A stretch of DNA of 64,000 nucleotides from Bacillota bacterium (lineage in GTDB: Bacteria > Bacillota > Bacilli > Paenibacillales > NBRC-103111), in contig JAEWGW010000002.1 of assembly GCA_023388055.1 (NCBI GenBank), forward strand, positions 68,009 through 132,008, written 5' to 3'. The notes under the pieces are model-generated. The model made no database searches. It worked only from the letters and a program-made list of their open reading frames with translations, and was not told the DNA's origin. Shown here in pieces: positions 45,485 to 55,735 of the stretch (position 1 is the stretch's first letter; each line of letters begins with the position of its first letter). Both the position numbers and the translations under genes were made by a program.

Positions 45485-47149
45485 ATGAACGAAGAAAAGA
45501 ATTTAATTGAAATCATCAAAACTCCGGGCCCTGAAAACCTTCCCACCGAGGAAAGTGAGGGAGAGTGGGCACCTGCACCCGTTGTTCCACTGGATGGAGC
45601 TCTGGAAGAAGACACTCCGGATGATCCACCAGGTGCGGAGGTTGCCAGCGATACAATCCGGTACCATATTTCCTCCTCTGCCGTTAGCCTTGCTTTGGGT
45701 GCTCCATCCGCCTGGAAAACGTTAGCCACCCTTCCCTTCATTAATACGAAGGATCAACAGGTGGTGAAGCTGGATGTCTCCTTCAATTTGTCTTGGACGA
45801 CGGCAGCCGCTGCTTACAGTGAAATTGGGGTGGATTACCGGATTCTTCGCGATGGGTCCCAGGTTTATCTGGCTACCAATGCCTTCAGCTATCAGGAGAA
45901 GGCCTCCACCAAAAATTCGGAGCAGCTCAGCTTCTTCCATGTGGATGCTCCCGCTGTTGGCAACCATAACTATACCCTGCAGGTGCGCATCAACCATCAT
46001 ACCAACATTCAGGATGGGCCCCAGATCACCTATTCCGATCTTGCCGCCGTTATTTATACCGGTATTCAATCCAAATCCTATCTGTATGTTTCCTATATTG
46101 AAAATATAGAGGCACCTAATGATCCCGGCTTCGTTGCTGTGGTTGACCCGGAGAGCAGGTCCGTGATCAAAACCATTCAGGTAGGCCACAATCCTGGACC
46201 CTTGGCCAAATCACCCGATGGAGCAAGCGTTTATGTAGTCAATGTCCAGGATAAAACCGTCTCTATTATAAATACGGCCACCCTCACGGTCGCTGCTACT
46301 TTGCCTGTTGGGGATGAACCTGCTGCCGTAATGGTTGCGCCGGACAATACCAAGGCTTATGTCGCCAATTACGGATCGAAGAATGTAACCATTATTGACA
46401 ATAAAACCCGCCAGGTCCATGCAACAGTTCCGGTAACAGGCAGCCCGTTCGCCTTCGCCGCTCAACCTAACAGCTGGTTTATCTTCACCGCGACCATAAC
46501 AGAAGGAAGTACAGGAAATGTGGTTGCTATCTCCGTAGGAACTGATCATGTCCAGAATTTGGGCGGGGTCTCCGGACTCGACCGCAGGTACAATCCACTT
46601 GCTCCCAAGGTAGTTGGCAATAAGTTAGTGGTCATTGTTCCGGACGGGTTACGGTCATACACGATATCCAACCCCTCCACAATTTCTTACTCCTATAAAT
46701 ATGGCGTAAAAGATTGGATCTCTGGCGTATTCCTTAACCGGTGGGATTATGTTTACGGCATCAAAACATGGTCCACCGCTACCAGGGGACGATTCAAGCT
46801 GTACGACAGTGGGAGTTACGCCGGCCCCTGGAGCTATGCAAGCTTCACCGGTCAAAGTCATATTATCATGTCCCCCGATTATTCTCGAATCTGCATCAGT
46901 ATTGAAGCGAATGGCGATCAGTATGCCGGTCTGCAAATTATTGATACGGACCGGGATAACGAACTTCATATTCTTGAGCTTCCCGTTGCTCATAAGTCGG
47001 TCATTACCTCGGACAGCTCGTTGGCCTTTGTTCTGGAGAACAGCTATGTGCATCCAGTAGACATTATCAACTTTACGAATCCATTCGAATCCATCCATAT
47101 CGGCGACAAGGTAAACGATATGGTGGCTGCTTATCAAATGACGACCTGA
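45485..47149 (+). CDS. YVTN beta-propeller protein with acidic N-terminal extension
   Basis: A 554-residue paralogue. It has an extra acidic, Pro-rich N-terminal segment (about 1-55), then the shared beta-domain (about 57-195: VDYRILRDG, FFHVDAP, NYTLQVRI) and the propeller (about 200-550: SPDGASVYVVN, APDNTKAYVANYGSKNV). The DQYAGLQIID signature near the C terminus is present. AGGAGG precedes the ATG. It closes the first propeller array and is followed 43 bases later by the methyltransferase gene. Confidence 0.85.
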   Translation: MNEEKNLIEIIKTPGPENLPTEESEGEWAPAPVVPLDGALEEDTPDDPPGAEVASDTIRYHISSSAVSLALGAPSAWKTLATLPFINTKDQQVVKLDVSFNLSWTTAAAAYSEIGVDYRILRDGSQVYLATNAFSYQEKASTKNSEQLSFFHVDAPAVGNHNYTLQVRINHHTNIQDGPQITYSDLAAVIYTGIQSKSYLYVSYIENIEAPNDPGFVAVVDPESRSVIKTIQVGHNPGPLAKSPDGASVYVVNVQDKTVSIINTATLTVAATLPVGDEPAAVMVAPDNTKAYVANYGSKNVTIIDNKTRQVHATVPVTGSPFAFAAQPNSWFIFTATITEGSTGNVVAISVGTDHVQNLGGVSGLDRRYNPLAPKVVGNKLVVIVPDGLRSYTISNPSTISYSYKYGVKDWISGVFLNRWDYVYGIKTWSTATRGRFKLYDSGSYAGPWSYASFTGQSHIIMSPDYSRICISIEANGDQYAGLQIIDTDRDNELHILELPVAHKSVITSDSSLAFVLENSYVHPVDIINFTNPFESIHIGDKVNDMVAAYQMTT

Positions 47150-47192
47150 CAATCTTTACTTAACGACCTGTAACAGAGGAGGTTTATCCAAC

Positions 47193-48029
47193 ATGAACTG
47201 TCCCGTGTGCGGAAGCTCATCCATTTCTGCGTTTTACCATTATCCCCGTTTTTCCCTGATGTCTTGTCCGGATTGCGACATGCTGTTTCAACCTGAGGGT
47301 ACGCGCAGTATGAGCGATGATTTAATCGCAGAAATATATAACGACAGCTGGATCCGCATGAGAGATCAATGGATGAGAAGCTCCTACCTGGATCATGGCT
47401 CTTTTAACATGTTGATGCTTCAGACCTTTCTGCCAAACCGCGGCAAGCTGCTGGAGATTGGTTCTGGAACCGGAGAATTCCTCAACATGGCCCGGGCTGC
47501 CGGTTGGGATGTTCTGGGGATTGAACCCTCCTCTGCCTCATGCGCTTATATCGCCGCTAATTACCAATTGCCAGTTATCGAGGGTACTTGGAGCCCCAAG
47601 CTTCAGCTTGCGGAAAACTCCTTCGATGCAATTACCTTCTGGCATGTATTCGAGCATATTGGCGAGCCGGTTTCTTTCTTAAAGGAGATGTCCTCCCTCC
47701 TCAAGCCGGAGCAATATCTGTTTTTCAGTGTGCCGAACCGGTATTGCCTACGAAATGAGTTAAGAGGTTATTCCAGCCCCTTATTCACTGAAGCTGATCA
47801 CCTGTTCCACCATTCCGAAAAGAGCTTGAGACGTATTGCAGAAAAGGCCGGCTTCCAGATCCGAGCATTGTTCAGCAGGCAAACCTATGCCGAATTGGAA
47901 ACCACTACCTCGGGCTCAGTGTCTTATGGACCCCTCACCTTTCCTCAAAGGATGGAGCTTCTCGCCAAGCTGCAAGCAGAGATGCGGGGCCATGAGCTGT
48001 TCTGTGTGGCGCAGAAACCAGCAATTTAA
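47193..48029 (+). CDS. Zinc-ribbon class I SAM-dependent methyltransferase
   Basis: A 278-residue enzyme. The N terminus has CPVC (3-6) and CPDC (25-28), a likely zinc ribbon. A Rossmann methyltransferase domain follows with motif I LLEIGSGTGEF (86-96), an acidic residue in GIEPS, and the later HVFEHIGEP segment. Such enzymes often methylate sugars or small molecules. In this setting a glycan capping the surface proteins is a reasonable guess, as in the methylated anthrose of BclA glycans, but this is inference. GGAGG precedes the ATG, and it is the last gene before a terminator. Confidence 0.85.
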   Translation: MNCPVCGSSSISAFYHYPRFSLMSCPDCDMLFQPEGTRSMSDDLIAEIYNDSWIRMRDQWMRSSYLDHGSFNMLMLQTFLPNRGKLLEIGSGTGEFLNMARAAGWDVLGIEPSSASCAYIAANYQLPVIEGTWSPKLQLAENSFDAITFWHVFEHIGEPVSFLKEMSSLLKPEQYLFFSVPNRYCLRNELRGYSSPLFTEADHLFHHSEKSLRRIAEKAGFQIRALFSRQTYAELETTTSGSVSYGPLTFPQRMELLAKLQAEMRGHELFCVAQKPAI

Positions 48030-48055
48030 TAAAAATCTATTATTTACCAGACATT

Positions 48056-48084
48056 ATCAGGTCCTCTACGGACCTGATTTTTTT
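48056..48084 (+). terminator. Terminator of the first surface operon
   Basis: ATCAGGTCC and GGACCTGAT around a five-base loop, then a seven-T run, 27 bases after the methyltransferase stop. Confidence 0.92.
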
Positions 48085-48263
48085 GTGGAAGGACAAGCGT
48101 CCACATCCATTCCCCTCCTGTATTTTTTGATAAAAGGCCCGAACCTTTCATCCCGACTTTCATAACTTGTAATCATCTGGTCCAGAGAAATTGCTCCAGC
48201 TTTTTCCCTAACGAGGGTATGAATTTCTCATCCGGAAATTTCAAGTGAAAGTGAGGTAGCCCA

Positions 48264-50072
48264 ATGTCCACCCCCAATATACCAAACATTTCCCCCACGA
48301 TCACCTTATCTCCCGATGACGTGCAGAATTTAATCTTCTCCTCCATTGCCATGGAAGAGCTGGGTTTGGCGCATATTATTAATGCCCAAGGGGAGAAGCT
48401 GCAATATGCTCTGGGGACGCTACCGGGTCTGACGGGACCAACAGCAACCTTAGGAGATATTCTGGCGGTGAATGCCAGTGCCCAAGGCATGTTGGACATT
48501 ATTTCACGCCAGGAGATGATCCTCGGCTCCAAGCTGCGAACGGCTGCAGCCGTACCATCATTGGCTGGACCTACCGGTCCTCCGGGGGCTCCCGGAGGAG
48601 TCTTCACCGTGAACGGATTAACCGGCAATGTAGTGCTGACCTCTGCAGATGGAATTGTTCCTGTAACCGAAAACATTCCCTCTTACTTACCTCTAAGCTA
48701 TTTTGTCCAACCCGGGATATACAGCTCCAATGCCGTTCAAGGTATACCCGAGGATGCACCTGACGGACCGTCTAACCCGCAAATCTGGACGTTGTTTGTC
48801 AGTGTATCGGGAGCAACCGTGCAACAGCTTTATCTGTCCAATCCTGCGATTTATTACCGGGTCCGCCAAGCCAATGGGGTATGGACCCCGTGGGATCATG
48901 TTGCTGAGGTTGGCCCCACAGGACCTACAGGACCAGGTATAGCCGGCGATACCGGCGGAGCCGGAGATACCGGTCCCACTGGACCCACTGGAAATCCCGG
49001 TCTCACAGGACCAACGGGAGAAGGTTTTACAGGCTCAACCGGAGCAACCGGCTTCACTGGAGTGACCGGTGCTACCGGAAATACAGGGATTACCGGACCT
49101 ACCGGAGATCCCGGTCTGACTGGTGATCCAGGTCCTACTGGAGTCACAGGATCGACGAATCTGGTCACCGGAGCAACAGGCTCCACTGGAGAAACCGGAG
49201 ATCCCGGACCCACCGGAGCTACCGGAGTTACGGGAATAACAGGAAACCCGGTCCCAACAGGCACTACGGCAGGGCAAGGACCCACCGGACCTACCGGGGT
49301 AACTGGCCCGGAACCTACAGGGGACACAGGACCAACAGGTGACACAGGACCTACCGGCACAACTGGAACAAGCGGGGATACAGGTGCTTCAGGGCTTACC
49401 GGATTAACCGGTGTGACAGGTGAGAGCCCTACCGGACCCACAGGAGATACCGGACCCACCGGAGCTACAGGACCCACCGGGATAAGCGCTACCGTAACGG
49501 GAATTACCGGACCCACTGGGGAAACGGGGCCCGGAATAACTGGTCTCACAGGGGAAAGTGGTACAGGAAACTCCGTGCAAGGCGCTACGGGTAACACAGG
49601 TGTTACAGGAATCATTGACCAGGATTTTTTCTACGCCTATGTGACGGCATCCGCATTAACAAATTTTATTGGCGGCGATTTTATATCGGATTTGAGTAAT
49701 GGTTATACGCTTGGCCAGACCAGAACCACCATTTTTCCGTTTCAAGAGGATCCTGCACAAATCAGATTAGTGGAAAATGCAGAGTATCAGATGGATTTTA
49801 CTATTAACGCCATCCCGGCCAGCACCACTCCTCCTCTCTTCGCAGAGCTTTATTTCTCCTATACCGGAAGCAATACTCAGCAGCCTACACCTTATTCCAG
49901 AGTTACCCGGGAGCAAATTGGCGAGAACGTTTGGAAAAATTCATTCATTATGGATACTTCCTTCTTCCCCTTAGCAAATATGTCCTTTTTGGTAAACACC
50001 AATTTTGGCGTTGGATCCACGATTCTCGGCGCTTCCGTCCGTATTGTCACCCTGGGTACACAAGAACCTTAA
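48264..50072 (+). CDS. Collagen-like protein with conserved helical N terminus and a knob domain
   Basis: A 602-residue protein. Residues 1-105 form a mostly helical domain with the signature IAMEELGLAHIINAQGEK. A pyocin-knob-like domain follows (about 135-215, QIWTLFVSVSG and YYRVRQANGVW). A G-X-T collagen-like region covers about 217-450, with several breaks such as GATVTG and one Gly-to-Val substitution in NPVPTG. A beta-rich C-terminal domain of about 150 residues (FFYAYVTA...) completes it, resembling BclA-type tails. There is no signal peptide. It starts after GAAAGTGAGG. It is paralogous to the next gene. Confidence 0.85.
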   Translation: MSTPNIPNISPTITLSPDDVQNLIFSSIAMEELGLAHIINAQGEKLQYALGTLPGLTGPTATLGDILAVNASAQGMLDIISRQEMILGSKLRTAAAVPSLAGPTGPPGAPGGVFTVNGLTGNVVLTSADGIVPVTENIPSYLPLSYFVQPGIYSSNAVQGIPEDAPDGPSNPQIWTLFVSVSGATVQQLYLSNPAIYYRVRQANGVWTPWDHVAEVGPTGPTGPGIAGDTGGAGDTGPTGPTGNPGLTGPTGEGFTGSTGATGFTGVTGATGNTGITGPTGDPGLTGDPGPTGVTGSTNLVTGATGSTGETGDPGPTGATGVTGITGNPVPTGTTAGQGPTGPTGVTGPEPTGDTGPTGDTGPTGTTGTSGDTGASGLTGLTGVTGESPTGPTGDTGPTGATGPTGISATVTGITGPTGETGPGITGLTGESGTGNSVQGATGNTGVTGIIDQDFFYAYVTASALTNFIGGDFISDLSNGYTLGQTRTTIFPFQEDPAQIRLVENAEYQMDFTINAIPASTTPPLFAELYFSYTGSNTQQPTPYSRVTREQIGENVWKNSFIMDTSFFPLANMSFLVNTNFGVGSTILGASVRIVTLGTQEP

Positions 50073-50091
50073 CGAAAGAGAGGGATCCCTA

Positions 50092-51843
50092 ATGTCCACA
50101 CCCAATATTCCCAATATTACACCAACAATTGCACTCACGCGGGATGATGTCCAGAATCTGCTGATGTCTTCCATCGCGATGGAAGAGCTTGGTTTGGCCC
50201 ACATCATAAATGCCGAAGGCGAGAAGATCCAATTCGCCCTTGGCACTTTGTCCGGAGTCACCAGTCCGCCTTCCACGATTCAAGATATCCTTAATGTAAA
50301 CAACAGTGCCCAATCCATGCTGGACACCATCTTCCGGCAAGAAATGATGCTGGACTCCAAATTAAAAACGGCGGTGAACATTCCTACCGTTACCGGTCCC
50401 ACAGGCGCCACCGGAGCAACTGGCGGTGTAGATGCCATCAACGGATTAACAGGCGAAGTCGTGCTTAGCGCAGCCAATGGGGTTTTTCCTGCAGCTACCG
50501 CGGAGCCCTCCATTTCAGATCTCAATACGTACCTCACACCGGGAGTATACAGCTCCGATGCCGCCGGTCTAGGAGCACTCAACGGACCTCTTGGAGTTGC
50601 GAATCCGCAGATTTGGACCATCTATGTTACAGTATCGGGAACCACGGTCCAACAGCTCTATCTGACCAATCCCGCCATTTATTACCGGGTCAGAACTGGC
50701 GGGGTATGGACTAATTGGGAGCCGGTAGATGTTGTTGGCCCCACAGGCCCTACCGGGCCTACCGGGGTGGGAATCGTCGGACCCACCGGTGTAACAGGAG
50801 ATACCGGTCCCACAGGAGATACAGGAGATACGGGGCCAACAGGTCCTACAGGTGCCGGTGCCACAGGCGCAACAGGCGCTACGGGTGAAGCCGTAACGGG
50901 AGGAACAGGAGATCCCGGTCCCACAGGGGATACAGGGGCGACTGGAGAAACCGGACCCACAGGGGATACAGGTCCAACCGGTGACCCCGGACCCACAGGA
51001 ACCACCGGAGTTACCGGGGATACAGGACCCACAGGCGATTCCGTAACCGGGGATACGGGACCTACAGGAGCCACCGGGGATCCAGGCGGAACGGGGCCGA
51101 CCGGACTTACAGGACCGACCGGAGTACAAATTACGGGCGATACCGGGCCTACAGGTGACACGGGTCCCACCGGGGATACCGGACCGACAGGAGATACAGG
51201 GCTAACAGGAGATACGGGTGCGACCGGGGTAACCGGCATCACAGGTGTAACAGGGCCTACCGGCGAATCCTTGACCGGACCTACCGGAGCGACTGGTGAT
51301 CCTGGTACTACTGGTCCCACTGGTGCTACTGGAGCAACGGGTGATACCGGACCTACCGGCAACACTGGCGCCACAGGGAACGTACCAACCTCCCATTTCC
51401 TGTTCGCCTATATTACTGGACCAACGAATACAGCTGTTATAAACGACTTTACTCAATTGATTAGCTTGGACGTTGCAACGGAAGTTACTGGAGGAACAGG
51501 CTCTCCCAGAATCGATTACGGACTAAACCGAATTAATTTGGCCCGGGGCTTCTTCCAGGTAGATTATACGATTGATGCTGTTCCTCAAGTAACCGGGGAT
51601 GCCATTTATGCAGATGTATATATGGAAGACACCACTGATTTTACTGTTTATCCGAGTCCAGGTTCGCGTCTAACTCTATCCACCGATGGCCAGAATGTCT
51701 GGTCGAATTCATTTGTGGTTAATACAATACCTGCTCCAATTGGAGTTGCCCTGTATGTAACAACAAATATGGGTACTGCGACAACAATAAACTCCTTTAC
51801 TCTTCGTATTATTAGTCTCAACCCGTACACACCGAACGCTTAA
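50092..51843 (+). CDS. Collagen-like protein, paralogue of the preceding gene
   Basis: A 583-residue protein with the same order: helical domain (1-105, IAMEELGLAHIINAEGEK), knob domain (about 130-212), G-X-T region (about 216-430), and a beta-rich C-terminal domain (about 431-583, beginning FLFAYITG). Thr fills most third positions, offering many possible O-glycosylation sites. The ATG at 50092 follows GAGAGGG by seven bases; a longer in-frame extension overlaps the previous gene and is not supported. It lies 19 bases after that gene and is followed by a terminator. Confidence 0.85.
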   Translation: MSTPNIPNITPTIALTRDDVQNLLMSSIAMEELGLAHIINAEGEKIQFALGTLSGVTSPPSTIQDILNVNNSAQSMLDTIFRQEMMLDSKLKTAVNIPTVTGPTGATGATGGVDAINGLTGEVVLSAANGVFPAATAEPSISDLNTYLTPGVYSSDAAGLGALNGPLGVANPQIWTIYVTVSGTTVQQLYLTNPAIYYRVRTGGVWTNWEPVDVVGPTGPTGPTGVGIVGPTGVTGDTGPTGDTGDTGPTGPTGAGATGATGATGEAVTGGTGDPGPTGDTGATGETGPTGDTGPTGDPGPTGTTGVTGDTGPTGDSVTGDTGPTGATGDPGGTGPTGLTGPTGVQITGDTGPTGDTGPTGDTGPTGDTGLTGDTGATGVTGITGVTGPTGESLTGPTGATGDPGTTGPTGATGATGDTGPTGNTGATGNVPTSHFLFAYITGPTNTAVINDFTQLISLDVATEVTGGTGSPRIDYGLNRINLARGFFQVDYTIDAVPQVTGDAIYADVYMEDTTDFTVYPSPGSRLTLSTDGQNVWSNSFVVNTIPAPIGVALYVTTNMGTATTINSFTLRIISLNPYTPNA

Positions 51844-51852
51844 TACTGGTAA

Positions 51853-51884
51853 ACCTCCTTGTCCATGGGCAAGGAGGTCTTTTT
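51853..51884 (+). terminator. Terminator of the two-gene collagen operon
   Basis: ACCTCCTTG and CAAGGAGGT around an eight-base loop, followed by CTTTTT. Confidence 0.9.
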
Positions 51885-51912
51885 ACCCATCAAAAAAATG
51901 CCTGTCCTCTAA

Positions 51913-51941
51913 TTGGACAAATCATATCAATATACTATTAT
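51913..51941 (+). promoter_or_regulatory. Candidate promoter of the collagen-propeller operon
   Basis: TTGGAC and TATTAT with a 17-base spacer. Downstream, CATATAAATA (51954-51963) with an AC 18-20 bases before it loosely resembles a SigK promoter. Which is used cannot be told from sequence. Confidence 0.35.
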
Positions 51942-51990
51942 TAGGAATTTCACATATAAATATGACGACTATCCTTGAAAGGAGTTTTGC

Positions 51991-53652
51991 ATGGTGGAGG
52001 AAAATAAGGCTCAATCCGTTTCACCCGAATTACTGGTTGAGGCGACAGGTCCCACCGGACCTGCCGGACCGCGGGGAGCAACCGGCCCTGCCCCGTATAT
52101 TGGATATGTATCCTCAAACAAGCCAGTTATATTGCCTGTGGGTACTCCGGCCCGATGGGTAACGCTGGGAACTGTAGCTTCCATCAGTTTACAATCCACC
52201 CAGGCGGTAAAAGTTGACGCTTCGTTTTTGTTATCCTGGATCAGTGGGGACAGCGGATCGACTGAATTAAACCTGGAGTACCGGATTCTCCGCAATGGTA
52301 CTATTATTTATACAGGGACCAATGTCTACGGATTTGTGGAGAATTCCAGGATGGTTAACCAGGAGTTCGTCAGCTTCTTCCACGTGGATACTGCTTCTGC
52401 AGGCTCTTATACCTACACTCTCCAAACCCGGGTGAATGGTTATGACAACTTGCAGGGCAGCGTCGAGATCCTGGAAGCCAACATGTCGGCTGTTGTATAT
52501 CCGAACCAGGCGGCATCCCAGCAATACCTGTTTGTGACCTGCTGGAATGAATCAGAAAATCTGCTTGGTAATGTGTCGATAATCGATACGTCAACCGATA
52601 CGGTCATCAAAAAATTGTATACCGGCATAAATCCCGGCGCCATGAGCATTTCTCCTGATCTCACTACACTCTATGTAGCGGACACAGATCCGGTTGGTGC
52701 AGGCTATGATGGGTACAATTATGTATGGGTAATCGATATCAACAACTTATCGCATAAAGGTGTTATTCAGGTTGGAATCAATCCCTCTGCTGTTTTGGTT
52801 TCACCGGACAATAGCAAGGTGTATGTGGCGAATGCCGATACCCGGAATGTGACCATCATTGATCATTTGACCAAACAAGTCATTGCCACTGTACCGGTGG
52901 GATTGGGCACACCCTTTGCTTTAACAGCCGCAGCTAATGGAAGTTATATTTTTGTGGCGTGCAAATCAAGCGCTCCCGGAAGCGATTATATTGCCGCCAT
53001 AAAAACCTCCAATTTGCAGGTTACGGTGTTCGGAATGAGCTATGGACTTCAATTTGATGTTGAAGCCAATCCTGTTGCAGTCTCCAGCAACAGCCAAACC
53101 CTGGTGGTTACCGCAAAAAACAAAGTATTATTGGCAAGCCTGTATGCCAGCTCCATCGGCCCCTTTTATTCCGTCACCAATGAATCCTTGGGGAGTACTT
53201 TCAGGACCGGTGTGTTTATCGACCGGGATATGGGCCAATTCCACCAGCTCTATCTGATCGAACCAACACCATCGGAGGAGTTCTCCGTATGGCCCATGAC
53301 GGCAGATAACAGTCAAGCCAGCTGGCAAACCCCGGTTCCTTATCCAAGCTACAAGGGGCAAAATCAAATTGCTGCCTCACCTGATCAGCTGCGTGTATGC
53401 ATTACAGTTGTTGCCAGTGATGATGAATTTGCCGGACTGCAAATTATCGAACCGGAACATGCTAACGCCTCCCACTTTATCCGGCTGCCTATAGCCCGAG
53501 ACGTCGCGATTACAGCTAATAGCGCTAAGGCTTATGTATCGGAGCACCGCTATGTGCATCCTGTTAATCTCCAAACCTTTACTGAAACCCCGGCAATTTT
53601 AGTCAACGGGCTCGTACAGAATATCCTTGCTGCGTATCGCCTGCAGAGCTGA
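51991..53652 (+). CDS. YVTN beta-propeller protein with a short collagen-like stub
   Basis: A 553-residue paralogue. An 18-residue leader is followed by a five-triplet collagen-like stub (residues 20-34, GPTGPAGPRGATGPA), the beta-domain (about 36-175: LEYRILRNG, FFHVDTA, SYTYTLQTRV) and the propeller (about 183-550). The DEFAGLQIIEPEH signature is present. AAAGGAG lies six bases before the ATG. It is the first of four same-strand paralogues after a terminator, and it forms an intermediate between the collagen-free and long-collagen versions. Confidence 0.85.
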   Translation: MVEENKAQSVSPELLVEATGPTGPAGPRGATGPAPYIGYVSSNKPVILPVGTPARWVTLGTVASISLQSTQAVKVDASFLLSWISGDSGSTELNLEYRILRNGTIIYTGTNVYGFVENSRMVNQEFVSFFHVDTASAGSYTYTLQTRVNGYDNLQGSVEILEANMSAVVYPNQAASQQYLFVTCWNESENLLGNVSIIDTSTDTVIKKLYTGINPGAMSISPDLTTLYVADTDPVGAGYDGYNYVWVIDINNLSHKGVIQVGINPSAVLVSPDNSKVYVANADTRNVTIIDHLTKQVIATVPVGLGTPFALTAAANGSYIFVACKSSAPGSDYIAAIKTSNLQVTVFGMSYGLQFDVEANPVAVSSNSQTLVVTAKNKVLLASLYASSIGPFYSVTNESLGSTFRTGVFIDRDMGQFHQLYLIEPTPSEEFSVWPMTADNSQASWQTPVPYPSYKGQNQIAASPDQLRVCITVVASDDEFAGLQIIEPEHANASHFIRLPIARDVAITANSAKAYVSEHRYVHPVNLQTFTETPAILVNGLVQNILAAYRLQS

Positions 53653-53693
53653 GTCTGTTTTTTTCATTATTTGCAAAGGAGTTGTGCCTACAC

Positions 53694-55703
53694 GTGGATG
53701 AATTTAAGGAAAAGACGAATGAAAGTCTTCCGCTTCCGGTTTCCGGGATGACCGGGCCCATTTTTATCGGCCAGCCCGGTGAGGATGATCAGGAAGTGAT
53801 CTGGCCGGGTCCTGATCCGGTTGAGGGAATAACCGGACCTACAGGTCCGACGGGACCAACCGGGCCCACGGGACATCATGGGCCCCGGGTAACAGGAAGT
53901 ACTGGAGAGACAGGGGCTACAGGTCCGACTGGCCCCTCCGGACCTACTGGACCATCCGGGCCGACGGGTTTTACAGGACCAACAGGACATACCGGAACCA
54001 CAGGCAACACCGGAGCCACGGGATTTACAGGACATGACGGCCCCAAAGGCCTGCTTGGCCCAAGCGGCCCCACCGGTTATCCTGGCCACACCGGAGGTAC
54101 TGGCGGAACAGGGCCAGTTGGTGACACCGGTCCAACCGGACCTACCGGAAGCAGCGGCAGCCGTGGAGATACAGGTCCATCCAGTTCAATTGTTTATTCC
54201 AAAGCTCCTAATTCTATTCTGCTTCATCTCGGTGAGCCGGCACCGTGGTCGACCATTAATACTGTACCTTTTGTAACTCTGGAAACCCAACAGGCCGTAA
54301 AAATCGACGCCTCCTTTCTTTTGGCGTGGGACAGCACTACCAGTGACGATACCTCTTTGACCATTGATTACAGGATATTGAGGAACGGCACTCCGATTTA
54401 TTCTGGCACGAATACCTACGGCTTCCGTACCAGCTCCAGAATGCTGAATGAAGAGCCTATAGAAATCTTTCACGTGGATACGCCGGATAAAGGTGCTTAC
54501 ACCTATACACTTCAGGTTCGGGTGAACGGGTATCTTAATTTGGAGAATACAACGTACATCTTGAATTCGGATATGGCCGCTATCGTATTCAACAATATTG
54601 AACCCTCCTCCTATCTGTATGTATCCTATGTCTCCGATGATCTGCAAACCGGGTATGTGGCATTAATTGATCCAAATTTGGAAGCTTCGAAAGCAATTGT
54701 GCAAACCATTCAGGTAGGAAGACAGCCTGGCGCGGTGGCAAAATCTCCGGATGGAACAACCGTTTATGTGGTCAATAGCAAGGACAATACTGTCTCCATT
54801 ATTGATACCCGTGAGAAAAGAGTAGCTGCTACCTTGTCAGTGGGGCTTAATCCTGTAGCTGTTGTAGTATCGCCCGATAATTCCAAGGCCTATGTGGCCA
54901 ATTATGACTCCCACAGCATAACGGTCATTGACAATGCTGCCAGACAAATAGTAAGAACCATATCCGTTGATACCAATCATCCCTTTGCATTGGTGGTTTC
55001 ACCTAACAGTTGGTATGTTTATGTGGCATGTAAGCAAAATCAGAACGCACTCGGCAAGGTATACGCTATCTCTGTACAAAATGGAGACATAAGCGTCTCG
55101 GGGTATGATTATGACTTTATTGCCGACCCCCAACGTAATCCGTTAGCAGTTTCATCCGACAGTGAAACTATTGCTATCTACGAAAAAGCAAGGATTGTTT
55201 ATTATCAGTGCCAAGCAAATAATCCTCTTTCTGACAGACGTTTTGTAAGTTATACCGGTTGGACCGCAGGCGTTTTCCTGGAGGGAACCGATAATTACAA
55301 TTATGTTCTGAAGGACCCGACCTCCACGCAGATGGTGTTATGGAGGCCTTATGGGGGTGGAGGATTCTACGGCCCCTCATATTTAGACAGCTACAAAGGA
55401 CAATTTGATATCACGATTACACCTGACAATTCCAAAGTTTGTGTAACCATTATCGGGGACGACGATCAGTTCGCAGGCCTGCAAGTCATTGAAACGAAGA
55501 ATAATTACTCTCCCCCCTTAGTGGAATTGCCCATAGCGTATAAAGTAGCGATCACCGCTGACAGCACAAAAGCTTATGTCGCTGAAAATCAATATGTACA
55601 TCCGGTGGATATTCTGGGTTATCAAGCCTTAAAAGCCGTCTACGTCGGAAAGCAAGTACGCGGTATGGCCGGAGCTTACCGGGCCCGCAGTGAGCAAATA
55701 TGA
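53694..55703 (+). CDS. Collagen-like/beta-domain/YVTN propeller fusion protein
   Basis: About 669 residues: an acidic leader (1-46), a collagen-like region of about 38 G-x-x triplets, largely G-P-T (about 47-161), the shared beta-domain (about 163-305: IDYRILRNG, IFHVDTP, AYTYTLQVRV) and the propeller (about 308-665). The start chosen is the GTG at 53694, 12 bases after AAGGAG, in parallel with the next two genes; an in-frame TTG at 53682 abuts that site. There is no signal peptide. The final residues RARSEQI extend slightly beyond the paralogues. Confidence 0.82.
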   Translation: MDEFKEKTNESLPLPVSGMTGPIFIGQPGEDDQEVIWPGPDPVEGITGPTGPTGPTGPTGHHGPRVTGSTGETGATGPTGPSGPTGPSGPTGFTGPTGHTGTTGNTGATGFTGHDGPKGLLGPSGPTGYPGHTGGTGGTGPVGDTGPTGPTGSSGSRGDTGPSSSIVYSKAPNSILLHLGEPAPWSTINTVPFVTLETQQAVKIDASFLLAWDSTTSDDTSLTIDYRILRNGTPIYSGTNTYGFRTSSRMLNEEPIEIFHVDTPDKGAYTYTLQVRVNGYLNLENTTYILNSDMAAIVFNNIEPSSYLYVSYVSDDLQTGYVALIDPNLEASKAIVQTIQVGRQPGAVAKSPDGTTVYVVNSKDNTVSIIDTREKRVAATLSVGLNPVAVVVSPDNSKAYVANYDSHSITVIDNAARQIVRTISVDTNHPFALVVSPNSWYVYVACKQNQNALGKVYAISVQNGDISVSGYDYDFIADPQRNPLAVSSDSETIAIYEKARIVYYQCQANNPLSDRRFVSYTGWTAGVFLEGTDNYNYVLKDPTSTQMVLWRPYGGGGFYGPSYLDSYKGQFDITITPDNSKVCVTIIGDDDQFAGLQVIETKNNYSPPLVELPIAYKVAITADSTKAYVAENQYVHPVDILGYQALKAVYVGKQVRGMAGAYRARSEQI

Positions 55704-55735
55704 ATGGGGAAATATGAATAAGGAGTTGTGCATAC

